From positions 1 to 64,000 of the forward strand of contig MSYE01000111.1 in NCBI GenBank assembly GCA_002176905.1: a DNA stretch of 64,000 nucleotides, read 5' to 3'. This DNA is from a bacterium F11 (GTDB lineage Bacteria > Elusimicrobiota > Elusimicrobia > F11). The position numbers and the translations under genes were made by a program. Under the pieces are notes generated by a model. That model saw only the letters and a program-made list of their open reading frames with translations, made no database searches and was not told where the DNA came from. The stretch's first letter is position 1; the number at the start of each line of letters is the position of its first letter. Shown piece after piece: positions 9,344 to 17,472 of the stretch.

Positions 9344-9372
9344 AATGTAGCATAAATATAACAAAATGACAA
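9344..9372 (-). promoter_or_regulatory. Sigma70-like promoter of the HTH/nucleotidyltransferase pair
   Basis: On the minus strand TTGTCA (9372-9367), a 17-base spacer, then TACATT (9349-9344). The expected transcript start falls at or next to the ATG at 9337, which would give a leaderless message. Read by eye. Confidence 0.5.
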
Positions 9373-9476
9373 TATTGAATTTTTAATGAAAATGCCAATA
9401 GGGTTCCTGTTGGGAGGGATACGCTGGTGGTTGATAGGGGTTGGTAGGGGAAAATTTATTCTTTAGGAAAAATCTT

Positions 9477-9547
9477 GGACGGTGCAGGGTTCGAACCTGC
9501 GACCCCTGCCTTGTAAAGGCAATGCTCTTCCGCTGAGCTAACCGTCC
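9477..9547 (-). tRNA. tRNA-Val (UAC)
   Basis: 71-base cloverleaf on the minus strand. The acceptor arms GGACGGT and ACCGTCC pair fully, the D arm is GCTC/GAGC, the anticodon stem TTGCC/GGCAG encloses loop TTTACAA (anticodon UAC), and the T arm is GCAGG-TTCGAAC-CCTGC. CCA is not encoded. Confidence 0.93.
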
Positions 9548-9617
9548 GGGATTCAGATTATACTTTTTTGTTACATGGGGTGGTTTAATACTGAATCACT
9601 TCCTCCTCATTATTGGC

Positions 9618-11225
9618 TTACTGTTCTTGTATGACAGTGTAGACGCCGGCGGGTTTTTGGGTAACGGAAAAGGGGAGGGGTTCCCAGATGGAGCCATAAA
9701 AGCCGGCATGAGCAAAGCGGGAGATGGTTCGGAATGGGTTTTTCATCTGATATAAGAATTTGCCAACCAAAACAGGATTCCTAAGTTTTGGGAAGAACCG
9801 GGAGGGAAGGGTTGCTAGAGGCAGCACAACAACATCTCCCGGATTCATAGATTCTTGGGGTCCCATCGGATTCCAGTTTGAATCCAAATAAAACCCCAAC
9901 GATTCCAACGTGGCTGCCGTATAGTAGGCCTTCCCTGTGATATTTTCCTTTTTTAGCCAGAGATTTAAATCGTTGGCGGCGCGGCGGACCAGCTTGGCTT
10001 GACCATAATCACCCATTGTGAGAAGAAGAGAAGGGATAAATATTCCTGTAAAGAGGAGATATCTCAATTGCCTGGACTGAAAGATAGGGGAGAATTTCTC
10101 TTCTAATAATTGAAGGGTCAAAATGATCATGGGAGGGCCAATAATCACAAAATACCGACCACAGTAAAGGTCTCTGGCCAAACTTAAGCCCAGTAGCCCC
10201 AAAAGCACCCATCCCCATAACCATCCCTTTGCAGTAACCTCTTTTCGCGACTGTGGCGTCACCAGCATAAGCCACAAACAAAAGGAGGACACCCAGAATC
10301 CCATTTGGATGCCCTCGGTCGGTCTTAAGTTCAAAGATAGTCCCGCAAACCATCCTCCGAGGTAGATAATCAATACCAAGGGCCATCGCTCAAGATTTGG
10401 TAGACGCTTCAGAAAAAGAAGTAACAGGCAGACAACAAATGTGCTGGCTGATGCATAGGCAAAAGAAAAAACAAGATGTTGAACAGTGGGCCAATGAAGA
10501 CTTTGGTGCGCAACTGCGGAAAAGTGACTTTCTTGATAAAGAAGGCGGGTCCAGGTTAGCCAACTGGCCATCATCAAAAAAGGAATGAGAAGAAAGAGAA
10601 ATGAGGTCCATTGCTTTCTTGGTTTTTGTCCAAGGGACCACAAGACAACCACTGCCCATGATAATAGTCCTGTATATTTCACCAGAGGAGCCAAGCCCAG
10701 GAGCACTCCCGCCAACAGGAACAACGATCGATCTTGACGCTTCCAGGCTTCGATCCAGCATGCAATTCCCATTAACATCATGGGGGCCAATAGGGCGTCC
10801 ACTAAGAGGGATGTGCCTGTTATCCAGAAGTGGGGAGAGATAAGAAGAAAGGCTGTGGCCAGAAGTGGATGTTTAAGATAAGACCGCGAAATCCAATAAA
10901 AAGCCCATAGTCCCAGTAGGGTAAAAGGAAGAATGAAAAGATGGGCTTTCCAGATTTCGTTCCCGACCAACTTGGCAAGATAACCCATATAGTAGAAATA
11001 GAAAGGAGGATTGTATTCGTTGGGGATAGTTCCCTTGTCCCATCCTGGTCGCGTTTCAATGGTGATATAGGGTTTGGCAGGATGGTTGGGAAGATCAAGG
11101 GCTTCCTGGTAAACAGGATGATCATCAACAAAGAGAGGTTTTCCAATAAAGGGAAGAAAAGCACCTAAGGTTAAAAGAAAGATAAGAAAGAAGGGATTTT
11201 TGGGAAACCTTTTTATTATTTTCAA
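9618..11225 (-). CDS. GT39/ArnT-like membrane glycosyltransferase
   Basis: 535 aa with roughly ten hydrophobic segments. After the first helix comes FVDDHPVY (residues 33-40), the acidic pair in the first periplasmic loop typical of PMT/ArnT-type (GT-C) enzymes that use polyprenyl-phosphate sugars. It starts with TTG at 11225, 10 bases after the SGNH hydrolase gene, with only a weak ribosome site. It forms a reverse-strand group with that hydrolase and the M48 peptidase. Acceptor and sugar are unknown; glycosylation of an envelope lipid or protein is inferred from fold and neighbours. Confidence 0.75.
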   Translation of the reverse strand: MKIIKRFPKNPFFLIFLLTLGAFLPFIGKPLFVDDHPVYQEALDLPNHPAKPYITIETRPGWDKGTIPNEYNPPFYFYYMGYLAKLVGNEIWKAHLFILPFTLLGLWAFYWISRSYLKHPLLATAFLLISPHFWITGTSLLVDALLAPMMLMGIACWIEAWKRQDRSLFLLAGVLLGLAPLVKYTGLLSWAVVVLWSLGQKPRKQWTSFLFLLIPFLMMASWLTWTRLLYQESHFSAVAHQSLHWPTVQHLVFSFAYASASTFVVCLLLLFLKRLPNLERWPLVLIIYLGGWFAGLSLNLRPTEGIQMGFWVSSFCLWLMLVTPQSRKEVTAKGWLWGWVLLGLLGLSLARDLYCGRYFVIIGPPMIILTLQLLEEKFSPIFQSRQLRYLLFTGIFIPSLLLTMGDYGQAKLVRRAANDLNLWLKKENITGKAYYTAATLESLGFYLDSNWNPMGPQESMNPGDVVVLPLATLPSRFFPKLRNPVLVGKFLYQMKNPFRTISRFAHAGFYGSIWEPLPFSVTQKPAGVYTVIQEQ

Positions 11226-11235
11226 CTTTGATCCA

Positions 11236-12258
11236 TTAAGAAGGTTTGGGATTTTGAATATTATTCCATATATTCTTTAAAATGGTATCCGAAATTGTTT
11301 CGGCGGCACATTGGTGTCCCAGTGCGGTGGGATGGATCTTGTCTAAGGCCAGTCGTTCTTTGGGTTGGCGATCTTTGCATGATCGAAAGGTATGCAAGAG
11401 ATCAAGATGGTGAAACTTATTTTGTTCGGATATCTTTTTTACATCTTCATGCAAATGTTGATAAGGATAGGCCTTCTCCTTTGCATCGATTTCTCTTAAA
11501 TAAGGAAATACACACACCAGGACGTCGAATTTGTGTTCAATCGATACATCGGAGAGGCGCTCAAAATAGTCCCTGACTGTGTTTTGGCTAATCTGATCGA
11601 TTTTCTTCTGATGAAGTTGATCCAGAAGATGATATTTGATCCAACGGTAGAGGGCGCTTTTACTTAAGTGGGGGGAGATCTCGAGCTTGTCCAATATTCC
11701 CATTTCCTTTCGACGTTCCAGTAGTTGTTGATACAGGCTTCCGTCATCCCGTCTTCGATCGTTCAAACAGTAAGCCAGCACAACCAGATCAGGATTAAAA
11801 TCAATTCCTTTATCAATGAGTGTTTCCACTTCTTGTTGGGTGTTGTAACCAATAACCCCAAAGTTTAGGACTTCGATTGGGGGGATCTTCTTGTTAAGTC
11901 TTTTTTCAACAATGGATGGGAAGATATCTCTCGTATGGGGAATTCGTTGGCCTGCAGCAATGCTGTCACCTAGGATAATGATTCTTTTTGTTCCTGATGG
12001 TTTTTCTTTATCGTAATCCTCATCGCGAAAACCCATTTTGTTGGTGACGCCATTGTACCGATGAATTTCGCTTACAGAAGCATTCGATACCCGAAGGGAT
12101 GGAATCGGTTCGTACCCAATATTGGGATTGGGAGACAATCGAAATTGGTCTTTCTTAATGAACCCCACTTCTGGTGCCACTTGGAGAAGGCGGATGAGCA
12201 TTTCTGCAAGGAGTAAGGCGAGAAAGAGACTTGTGAGGAGAAGGGCAATTCGTCGCAT
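11236..12258 (-). CDS. Membrane-anchored SGNH/GDSL hydrolase
   Basis: 340 aa. An N-terminal membrane anchor (residues 4-26) precedes an SGNH hydrolase domain with the family blocks in order: GDSIAAG (97-103, nucleophile Ser99), FGVIGYNT (133-140), LND (165-167) and DKIHPTALG near the C-terminus with the Asp/His pair. Such enzymes esterify or de-esterify cell-surface sugars. It sits between a GT39-like enzyme and an M48 lipoprotein, all on the same strand with gaps of 10-12 bases, so co-expression is likely. Substrate unknown; O-acetyl or acyl transfer on a surface glycan is the likeliest role. Confidence 0.8.
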   Translation of the reverse strand: MRRIALLLTSLFLALLLAEMLIRLLQVAPEVGFIKKDQFRLSPNPNIGYEPIPSLRVSNASVSEIHRYNGVTNKMGFRDEDYDKEKPSGTKRIIILGDSIAAGQRIPHTRDIFPSIVEKRLNKKIPPIEVLNFGVIGYNTQQEVETLIDKGIDFNPDLVVLAYCLNDRRRDDGSLYQQLLERRKEMGILDKLEISPHLSKSALYRWIKYHLLDQLHQKKIDQISQNTVRDYFERLSDVSIEHKFDVLVCVFPYLREIDAKEKAYPYQHLHEDVKKISEQNKFHHLDLLHTFRSCKDRQPKERLALDKIHPTALGHQCAAETISDTILKNIWNNIQNPKPS

Positions 12259-12269
12259 AAAAGATTTGC

Positions 12270-13553
12270 TTAAGTTGGATCGAATTCCAAGCCGCGCAAT
12301 ATTTGTTCCAGATCCAAAATGTAGCTTTCAGCTTTTTCTGGCGGGGCGCCGCAAAGAAGAATATATCCTTTTCCTCTTCGGAGTGTGACAAACATACGGT
12401 AATCCAAAGGTCTTCCTCTCGGAGAATAACCGATAAATCGTCCCAGGTAACCGTATCCAGCACGGTAGAGAACATCACGGCCATTTAAGGGATGAAATCC
12501 TCTTTGTTTGGCAAAATTCAGAGCCACCCCTTCGGCTGAATGGGTCCCTGAGCTGGGGACGATCACTTGAAGGCGGCCTTGCCCTTTGTGATCTTGTGTC
12601 TGAAACGATACCAAAGATTGCGGATGAATTTGGCTGAACGACCAATTGTCAGGAATGGTTAAAAGAAGTTCATGGGCCTTGTTTTGATAAATATTTTTTT
12701 TGATTTTTCCTCTTTCACGTTCATCCACTTTTGGAAGGAGGGCTTTGATGGCTTGGAATTCTTTTTGATGGATTTTCTTGTCTTTGATCAATTCCTCTCC
12801 AATCATGTGTTGAATGATATCGATACGTTCAACGGTATTGGGATGGGTTCGAAAATAGAGATCCCACCCTTCCAATTTCTTGTCATCTTCTTTCTGCAGT
12901 TCATTGAGAAAACGAAGAGAGCCCCGGGGATCATAATCAGCTCGAAGCATGTACTGTAATCCCAGGTTGTCGGCCTCGAGTTCTTTCTCTCGGCTGTAAC
13001 CCAGAAGATAAAGAGCGGAAAACAAGGTTCCTGTTTTGTTGATCATGATCATGGCTTCGGGACCCGCCACAAGGGCAGCGCCAATGGTGCCAAGAACGGT
13101 GAGGGCATTTTGCCCCATCTCTTTTTGAATCATTTGAACCCCATGAAGGGCGGCCACATGGGCCACCTCGTGTCCCAATACCATGGCCAGTTCGGCTTCA
13201 TCTTGAATGTTTTCGAGTAAACCCCTGGTGACAAAGATAAATCCTCCGGGGGCTGCAAAGGCATTGATGAGATCGCTATCCAAAACCAAAAATTCATAAT
13301 CCACGGTGGGCCGATCCGATAGGGTGGCAATGTCCTGGCCAATTTTAGCCACATAGTCAGTGACTTTTTTATTATCAAAGAGAGGGTATTGTTCCAGAAT
13401 CTTTTTCTTTGTGTCTTTTCCAATGCGGCGCTCTGCCTCATAAGAAAGAAGTCGTGTATGCACCTTTCGGGTTGCGGGATTGCGGATGCAGGCCGAGATA
13501 AGTACCAACAAAGAAAGGCTTGAGAGCACAAGGCTGAGAATTTTCTTATTCAT
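12270..13553 (-). CDS. M48-family metallopeptidase lipoprotein (BepA/LoiP-like)
   Basis: About 427 aa from ATG 13553 (frame open to a GTG at 13568). A lipoprotein signal ends in LISAC, followed by an M48 domain with the zinc motif HEVAH (about residues 128-132), the typical INAFAAPGGFIFVTRGLL approach and ELEADNLGL carrying the third ligand. Known relatives act in the periplasm in outer-membrane protein quality control. Unusually, some 130 residues follow the peptidase and begin with LLTIPDNWSF, resembling a PsbP/DUF1795-type domain and somewhat like the C-terminus of the divergently encoded 524-aa protein. Confidence 0.88.
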   Translation of the reverse strand: MNKKILSLVLSSLSLLVLISACIRNPATRKVHTRLLSYEAERRIGKDTKKKILEQYPLFDNKKVTDYVAKIGQDIATLSDRPTVDYEFLVLDSDLINAFAAPGGFIFVTRGLLENIQDEAELAMVLGHEVAHVAALHGVQMIQKEMGQNALTVLGTIGAALVAGPEAMIMINKTGTLFSALYLLGYSREKELEADNLGLQYMLRADYDPRGSLRFLNELQKEDDKKLEGWDLYFRTHPNTVERIDIIQHMIGEELIKDKKIHQKEFQAIKALLPKVDERERGKIKKNIYQNKAHELLLTIPDNWSFSQIHPQSLVSFQTQDHKGQGRLQVIVPSSGTHSAEGVALNFAKQRGFHPLNGRDVLYRAGYGYLGRFIGYSPRGRPLDYRMFVTLRRGKGYILLCGAPPEKAESYILDLEQILRGLEFDPT

Positions 13554-13728
13554 AATAATCATAGGCACTTTTCATCATTAAACCAAAAATTGATTGATAT
13601 TTCCCAGGGAGAGTCATTGTAGATCAATAAGTACCCTGTATGATAAATAAATTCCTTCCTTGATTATGTTGATGTGATCCAATTAAACGTATTATCGTTC
13701 TCAGATTTAGGAATGGTTTGGGATTTGT

Positions 13729-15303
13729 ATGGATAGAATTAACCAACTTTATTTCAATCGAATTGATAGCCAAGAGGCAGCGGCCAATACATTAAAAGGG
13801 GCTTCCTATCTCCTCTATGGTCTTGCCACGTTGATGCTTTTCTTCGGTCCCGATGGACTTGGTAATTTCATCAATGGGATCCTAACAATCATTTTGGCCT
13901 ATTTTATGGCCCGATGGAAAAGCCGTTTCATTTCTGGTTTCCTTGCCATTTTCTACATCGGGGTTTTTATCTCCAGCTTCAATATCATTATTTTGATCTT
14001 GGCCATTGTCTTGATCCGTGCCACATGGGCGGCATATATGTTCCATGACCTCTCCGGTATTAGGATTTATCCAGCAAATGTTCTTTTTTTGAACGTGTTG
14101 GCTTTTCTTTATGCTTTGTTGATTGTGATCGTTTTGATGCTGATTGATGTGAATTTATTTGGCATTCCTTCTGTTGAATCCGTTTGTGTTATGGCGGTTA
14201 TTCTGGCCTATATTTTTACCTTTAAAGGCTGGCTTCCCTTTTCGAAAAACAAGCCCATGGATGGATCCCGATCTCAACTTCAGAATGCTCCTTTTACCTT
14301 GGTGATGACGATCTTGTTTGTGGTTGTTCTGGCCCGCGTGTTTGTTACCAAAGAGAAGACGGGTCCAATGGTTGAGCACAACTTCATCAATGATAGAAAG
14401 GTTAAAGAATCACTAAAAACATCAATAATGATCCAATCCTTTCAAAATGGTTATGACAAATATCAAAAAAGTGAAGACCTTGACTCAGGCCACTTGGAAT
14501 CCTTTGTTTCGCCAGAAGACATCGAATTTACTTTGCTTAAAGCCAAGCCGTTCAATCGACGATTGTTGGAATCAAAGGGGTTCGATACCCAGGGCATTCA
14601 GGCTATCGGTTCGAACGGAGCTTATCTCATGAAAGCCAAGTTGCTGGTTAAAGGGCAACTCTCTCGAAGTGGGAAATCGGTACATTACTATGTTGTTGAT
14701 TTCGACAATGGGAAGGGATGCCATATTATAAAGGAGGTGAATGCGCATTGGTATGATAGTTTGAAACCTTTTCATGTCCCTGGCATGGATCTCGAAACAG
14801 GATTTCGTAACGAAGAATATGGGTTTGCTTTCTACTTCCCAAGTGATTGGGCAAGATGGAAGAGCGACCCGTTCGCATCGAGAAAAGATCTTTTGAAAAT
14901 CTCTGATCCCAGCACGAAGTGTACATTTGCCATTGGCGAACAAGATGTTTGGGAATTGGGAAAAAAGTTCTATTCCATATTTGATCCATCCAAAATTGAT
15001 GTCGACAAAATACTGGGGTCTCTTTCATCCGAATTATCGGGAAGGGAGAAGTTAACCCTGATCAGCACAGGTAAAACAAAGTGGGCTGGATTGAAAATGG
15101 GAGAAGTTGTTGTTCGTGATGAAAGTTGGGGGCGCGATTATGAAAGTCGAATTTGGCTTAGGACCTTGTTTTTTAAATCTAGGAAGAAAGGAAAATTTGT
15201 TTTCTTGCGTTTTGGATGTCCCGAAATTATGAGAGAAGGATGTGCATCCGGTTTTCAATCAATTGAGGACAACTGGGAATGGGGGGTTGGCGGAGCCAGT
15301 TGA
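13729..15303 (+). CDS. Uncharacterised membrane protein with PsbP-like C-terminal domain
   Basis: 524 aa, not recognised as a whole. The first ~210 residues hold about seven hydrophobic helices, and the rest is soluble. From about residue 360 the text NEEYGFAFYFPSDWARW looks like the start of a PsbP/DUF1795-type beta domain, similar in feel to the tail of the M48 lipoprotein encoded divergently upstream. A small membrane protein gene lies convergently 1 base after its stop. ATG 13729 has no clear Shine-Dalgarno. No enzyme motif was found. Confidence 0.75.
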   Translation: MDRINQLYFNRIDSQEAAANTLKGASYLLYGLATLMLFFGPDGLGNFINGILTIILAYFMARWKSRFISGFLAIFYIGVFISSFNIIILILAIVLIRATWAAYMFHDLSGIRIYPANVLFLNVLAFLYALLIVIVLMLIDVNLFGIPSVESVCVMAVILAYIFTFKGWLPFSKNKPMDGSRSQLQNAPFTLVMTILFVVVLARVFVTKEKTGPMVEHNFINDRKVKESLKTSIMIQSFQNGYDKYQKSEDLDSGHLESFVSPEDIEFTLLKAKPFNRRLLESKGFDTQGIQAIGSNGAYLMKAKLLVKGQLSRSGKSVHYYVVDFDNGKGCHIIKEVNAHWYDSLKPFHVPGMDLETGFRNEEYGFAFYFPSDWARWKSDPFASRKDLLKISDPSTKCTFAIGEQDVWELGKKFYSIFDPSKIDVDKILGSLSSELSGREKLTLISTGKTKWAGLKMGEVVVRDESWGRDYESRIWLRTLFFKSRKKGKFVFLRFGCPEIMREGCASGFQSIEDNWEWGVGGAS

Positions 15304-15304
15304 T

Positions 15305-15583
15305 TTAATACCGATCCATTCCTGCTTTTTCCCTGGCAATGAGAAAGGCGACTGCTGCAATATGAATAAGAGGTCCCAAAATTAGGCCAATAATAATGAG
15401 AACGATTTTCCAGATTCCCGATTTTACCTTGGTGACCACAAAGAAAATATAAACAGCAAGGGTGGCCCAGCTTAATATAGAGGTCGGTATGAGGCTCACT
15501 TCCACCGCATTATTCTCCTTCAACACAAATGGGTAAGATTTCCCTTTCTCCTTGAGTATGATATCAAAGGGTTTCAATTTCAA
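15305..15583 (-). CDS. Small two-helix membrane protein, unknown
   Basis: 92 aa with two hydrophobic stretches (about 36-52 and 58-82) and a charged end REKAGMDRY. It starts with TTG at 15583 with no obvious ribosome site, so the start is uncertain. It is convergent with the 524-aa membrane protein and divergent from the following lipoprotein gene. No family recognised. Confidence 0.55.
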   Translation of the reverse strand: MKLKPFDIILKEKGKSYPFVLKENNAVEVSLIPTSILSWATLAVYIFFVVTKVKSGIWKIVLIIIGLILGPLIHIAAVAFLIAREKAGMDRY

Positions 15584-15672
15584 TATGGAATGGGAATATT
15601 TGTTGGATATCCTTTTGTTGTGATTTGTTAAGATACCAGCAATAAATCAATGGGTATTGTTAGGAGGGAAGG

Positions 15673-16152
15673 ATGAAAGATATTGTTGCGAAACCGTCAA
15701 ATCTGATATGGGTTATTCTATTAAGTATGGGGATTTTGGGATGTGGCAAAAAAGCGATTCCTCAATTGGCAACACCGTCAAAAACAGTAGCGACCTACCT
15801 TGAATATGGTCCGGGCATGAGATCATCAGTCAATGTCATCAGTTTTAATCATGCTTTGAGTTGTTTTAGCGCGGATGATCAGGTTTGGTTTAAAGAGAAT
15901 TATCACACCCTGGATTTTGAACCGGGAGATGAGGATGCTTATAACGTGTACAGCAAGGCTCACAAGCAGGCCTTTGTTTTTGGAGAAATCGTATCTATAG
16001 CAGGTCCCAAGGGATACAATCGAAAAATCACCGAGAAGGAAAACGATGGGGAAGCAGCTCTGGTTGAAGTTGAAGGATACCCAACCCCCATCCCCTTGGT
16101 CAAAGAAGGCCCCAACTGGAGAATAAAGGGATTATTCGGGGTTAACCGATAG
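15673..16152 (+). CDS. Small predicted lipoprotein, unknown function
   Basis: 159 aa. A signal peptide ends in the lipobox ILGC (Cys about residue 24), followed by a lysine-rich linker and a compact domain ending LVKEGPNWRIKGLFG. That ending resembles small periplasmic proteins of the NTF2/DUF4878 kind, but the match is weak. A strong ribosome site, AGGAGGG, sits a few bases before the ATG. The gene stands alone between a divergent membrane protein and the tRNA-Thr. Confidence 0.7.
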   Translation: MKDIVAKPSNLIWVILLSMGILGCGKKAIPQLATPSKTVATYLEYGPGMRSSVNVISFNHALSCFSADDQVWFKENYHTLDFEPGDEDAYNVYSKAHKQAFVFGEIVSIAGPKGYNRKITEKENDGEAALVEVEGYPTPIPLVKEGPNWRIKGLFGVNR

Positions 16153-16163
16153 TAATCTCATTA

Positions 16164-16235
16164 GCCGAGGATCGGGATCGAACCGACGACCTGCCGCTTA
16201 CGAAGCGGCTGCTCTACCAGCTGAGCTACCTCGGC
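16164..16235 (-). tRNA. tRNA-Thr (CGU)
   Basis: 72-base cloverleaf on the minus strand: acceptor GCCGAGG/CCTCGGC, D arm GCTC/GAGC, anticodon stem GCCGC/GCGGC with loop TTCGTAA (anticodon CGU), T arm GTCGG-TTCGATC-CCGAT. CCA is not encoded. Confidence 0.94.
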
Positions 16236-16237
16236 GA

Positions 16238-16254
16238 GTCCGCCTACGGCGGAC
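16238..16254. repeat. Perfect inverted repeat abutting the tRNA-Thr 5' end
   Basis: GTCCGCC-TAC-GGCGGAC: a perfect 7-bp stem with a 3-base loop, two bases upstream of the tRNA-Thr 5' end. It resembles short REP-like palindromes. Comparable palindromes flank the tRNA-Phe and tRNA-Asp genes. Confidence 0.8.
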
Positions 16255-16386
16255 AGTATGTGCATGTGTAACGTATATGAAAGACAAAGAACCTTTTTGA
16301 AAATTTGTCATTGCCGTCCAATCGATTACCACATTATATTTTAGAAATTTCCCCCGACGAAGTCTTTTCTTGCTTGCCTTTTATTC

Positions 16387-17466
16387 CTACTTCAAAACTT
16401 TATATTCAGGATAGTTTTTGAGGAATTCATCGAATATTGTCTGAAGAATTTTCTTTGGAATAACGATGTGGGCAACTTCATTTGGGAGAAGGGAATCGGT
16501 AAAAAGGTTAAAGGAATTGAAGCCAAAGATCCATTTCTTCTTGGCTTCATTGAGGTTGATCTTTAAATTGAAATCTTCTCGGTTTGAAGACGTAATGGTG
16601 GGGAGGAAGCCTGATAAAGATTTTTGATCTGTGTTGTCATCGGTATAAAGTAACCGATACGGTTCGAATAATAAAACTTTTCTTTGTGCGGGTTTCCCAT
16701 CTCTTGTGGAATCAATAATTTTATCTGTTAGGGAGATGGGTTGTGTTAGGTGGTTGTTGCGCAGATAATATTGAGCATGAGAATATATCCGCATATCTGA
16801 TCGCCTTAATTTTTTCTTTGAGGGCATCTCATAAATAAAAGAAGGTCCTTTTCTATACCGAAAGTCTCTTATTTCGAGCACGCTCAATGGGGCACCGGAG
16901 GGATGTGAGTAATAGACCCCATGGTTGGGATCAAAAGCCACCCATTTACCCAACTTGGGGAGAAAAACCTCAGCAACAAAATGGCTTTTTGTTAAATCAT
17001 CTTGAATTAGATCCCAATAGCGGATGATGTGGCCCATGCTTTGTGCGGCTTGACCAAAAACATGAGCGTATTGAGCGCAGAAACCTCCTGTTTCGCCCTT
17101 CCGAATCATTTTTAATATTTTCCGGGCGTTCCATGGGGGATAATTTCTCATAGGAGAAGCATGGGGAAAAAGCCCGGAGGTCCATTTGCATAGGATGGAG
17201 AGATTGGTCAATGTTGACTCCCCTTCTTGGATCAGGGAGAGAAACCCTTCTTCTTTCTGAAAACGATGGAGCTCCGCATGCTGGGGATTTTCAATAAAGA
17301 AAATGAGGCCATTGGGAAGTCGATAAATATATTGATGTTCGAGGGACCCGTAAAAAAAGGAATAACTGATAACAAAAGAGAGAAGGAAACCCAGGATCGC
17401 GATAAGGGAAAAAGTGCGTGATTTTATTGAGATTGAGTTTTTTTTCCTTTTTCTTTTCTTTTTCAT
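16387..17466 (-). CDS. Membrane-anchored transglutaminase-like protein
   Basis: 359 aa. A very basic N-terminus (KKKRKRKK) and one membrane helix (about 20-40) precede a transglutaminase/papain-fold core: GGFCAQYA (Cys130), SHFVAEVFLP (His162) and KWVAFDPNHG (Asp179), a complete Cys-His-Asp triad with normal spacing. Bacterial members act as proteases, amidases or cross-linkers at the surface. The ATG lies 6 bases after the stop of a GT39-like gene, so the two are probably co-transcribed. Substrate unknown. Confidence 0.82.
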   Translation of the reverse strand: MKKKRKRKKNSISIKSRTFSLIAILGFLLSFVISYSFFYGSLEHQYIYRLPNGLIFFIENPQHAELHRFQKEEGFLSLIQEGESTLTNLSILCKWTSGLFPHASPMRNYPPWNARKILKMIRKGETGGFCAQYAHVFGQAAQSMGHIIRYWDLIQDDLTKSHFVAEVFLPKLGKWVAFDPNHGVYYSHPSGAPLSVLEIRDFRYRKGPSFIYEMPSKKKLRRSDMRIYSHAQYYLRNNHLTQPISLTDKIIDSTRDGKPAQRKVLLFEPYRLLYTDDNTDQKSLSGFLPTITSSNREDFNLKINLNEAKKKWIFGFNSFNLFTDSLLPNEVAHIVIPKKILQTIFDEFLKNYPEYKVLK

Positions 17467-17472
17467 TGGTTT

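Noticed and set aside
12270..13568. M48 start at GTG 13568
   Set aside because: ATG 13553 gives a textbook lipoprotein signal (MNKK ... LISAC), and no ribosome site favours the longer form.
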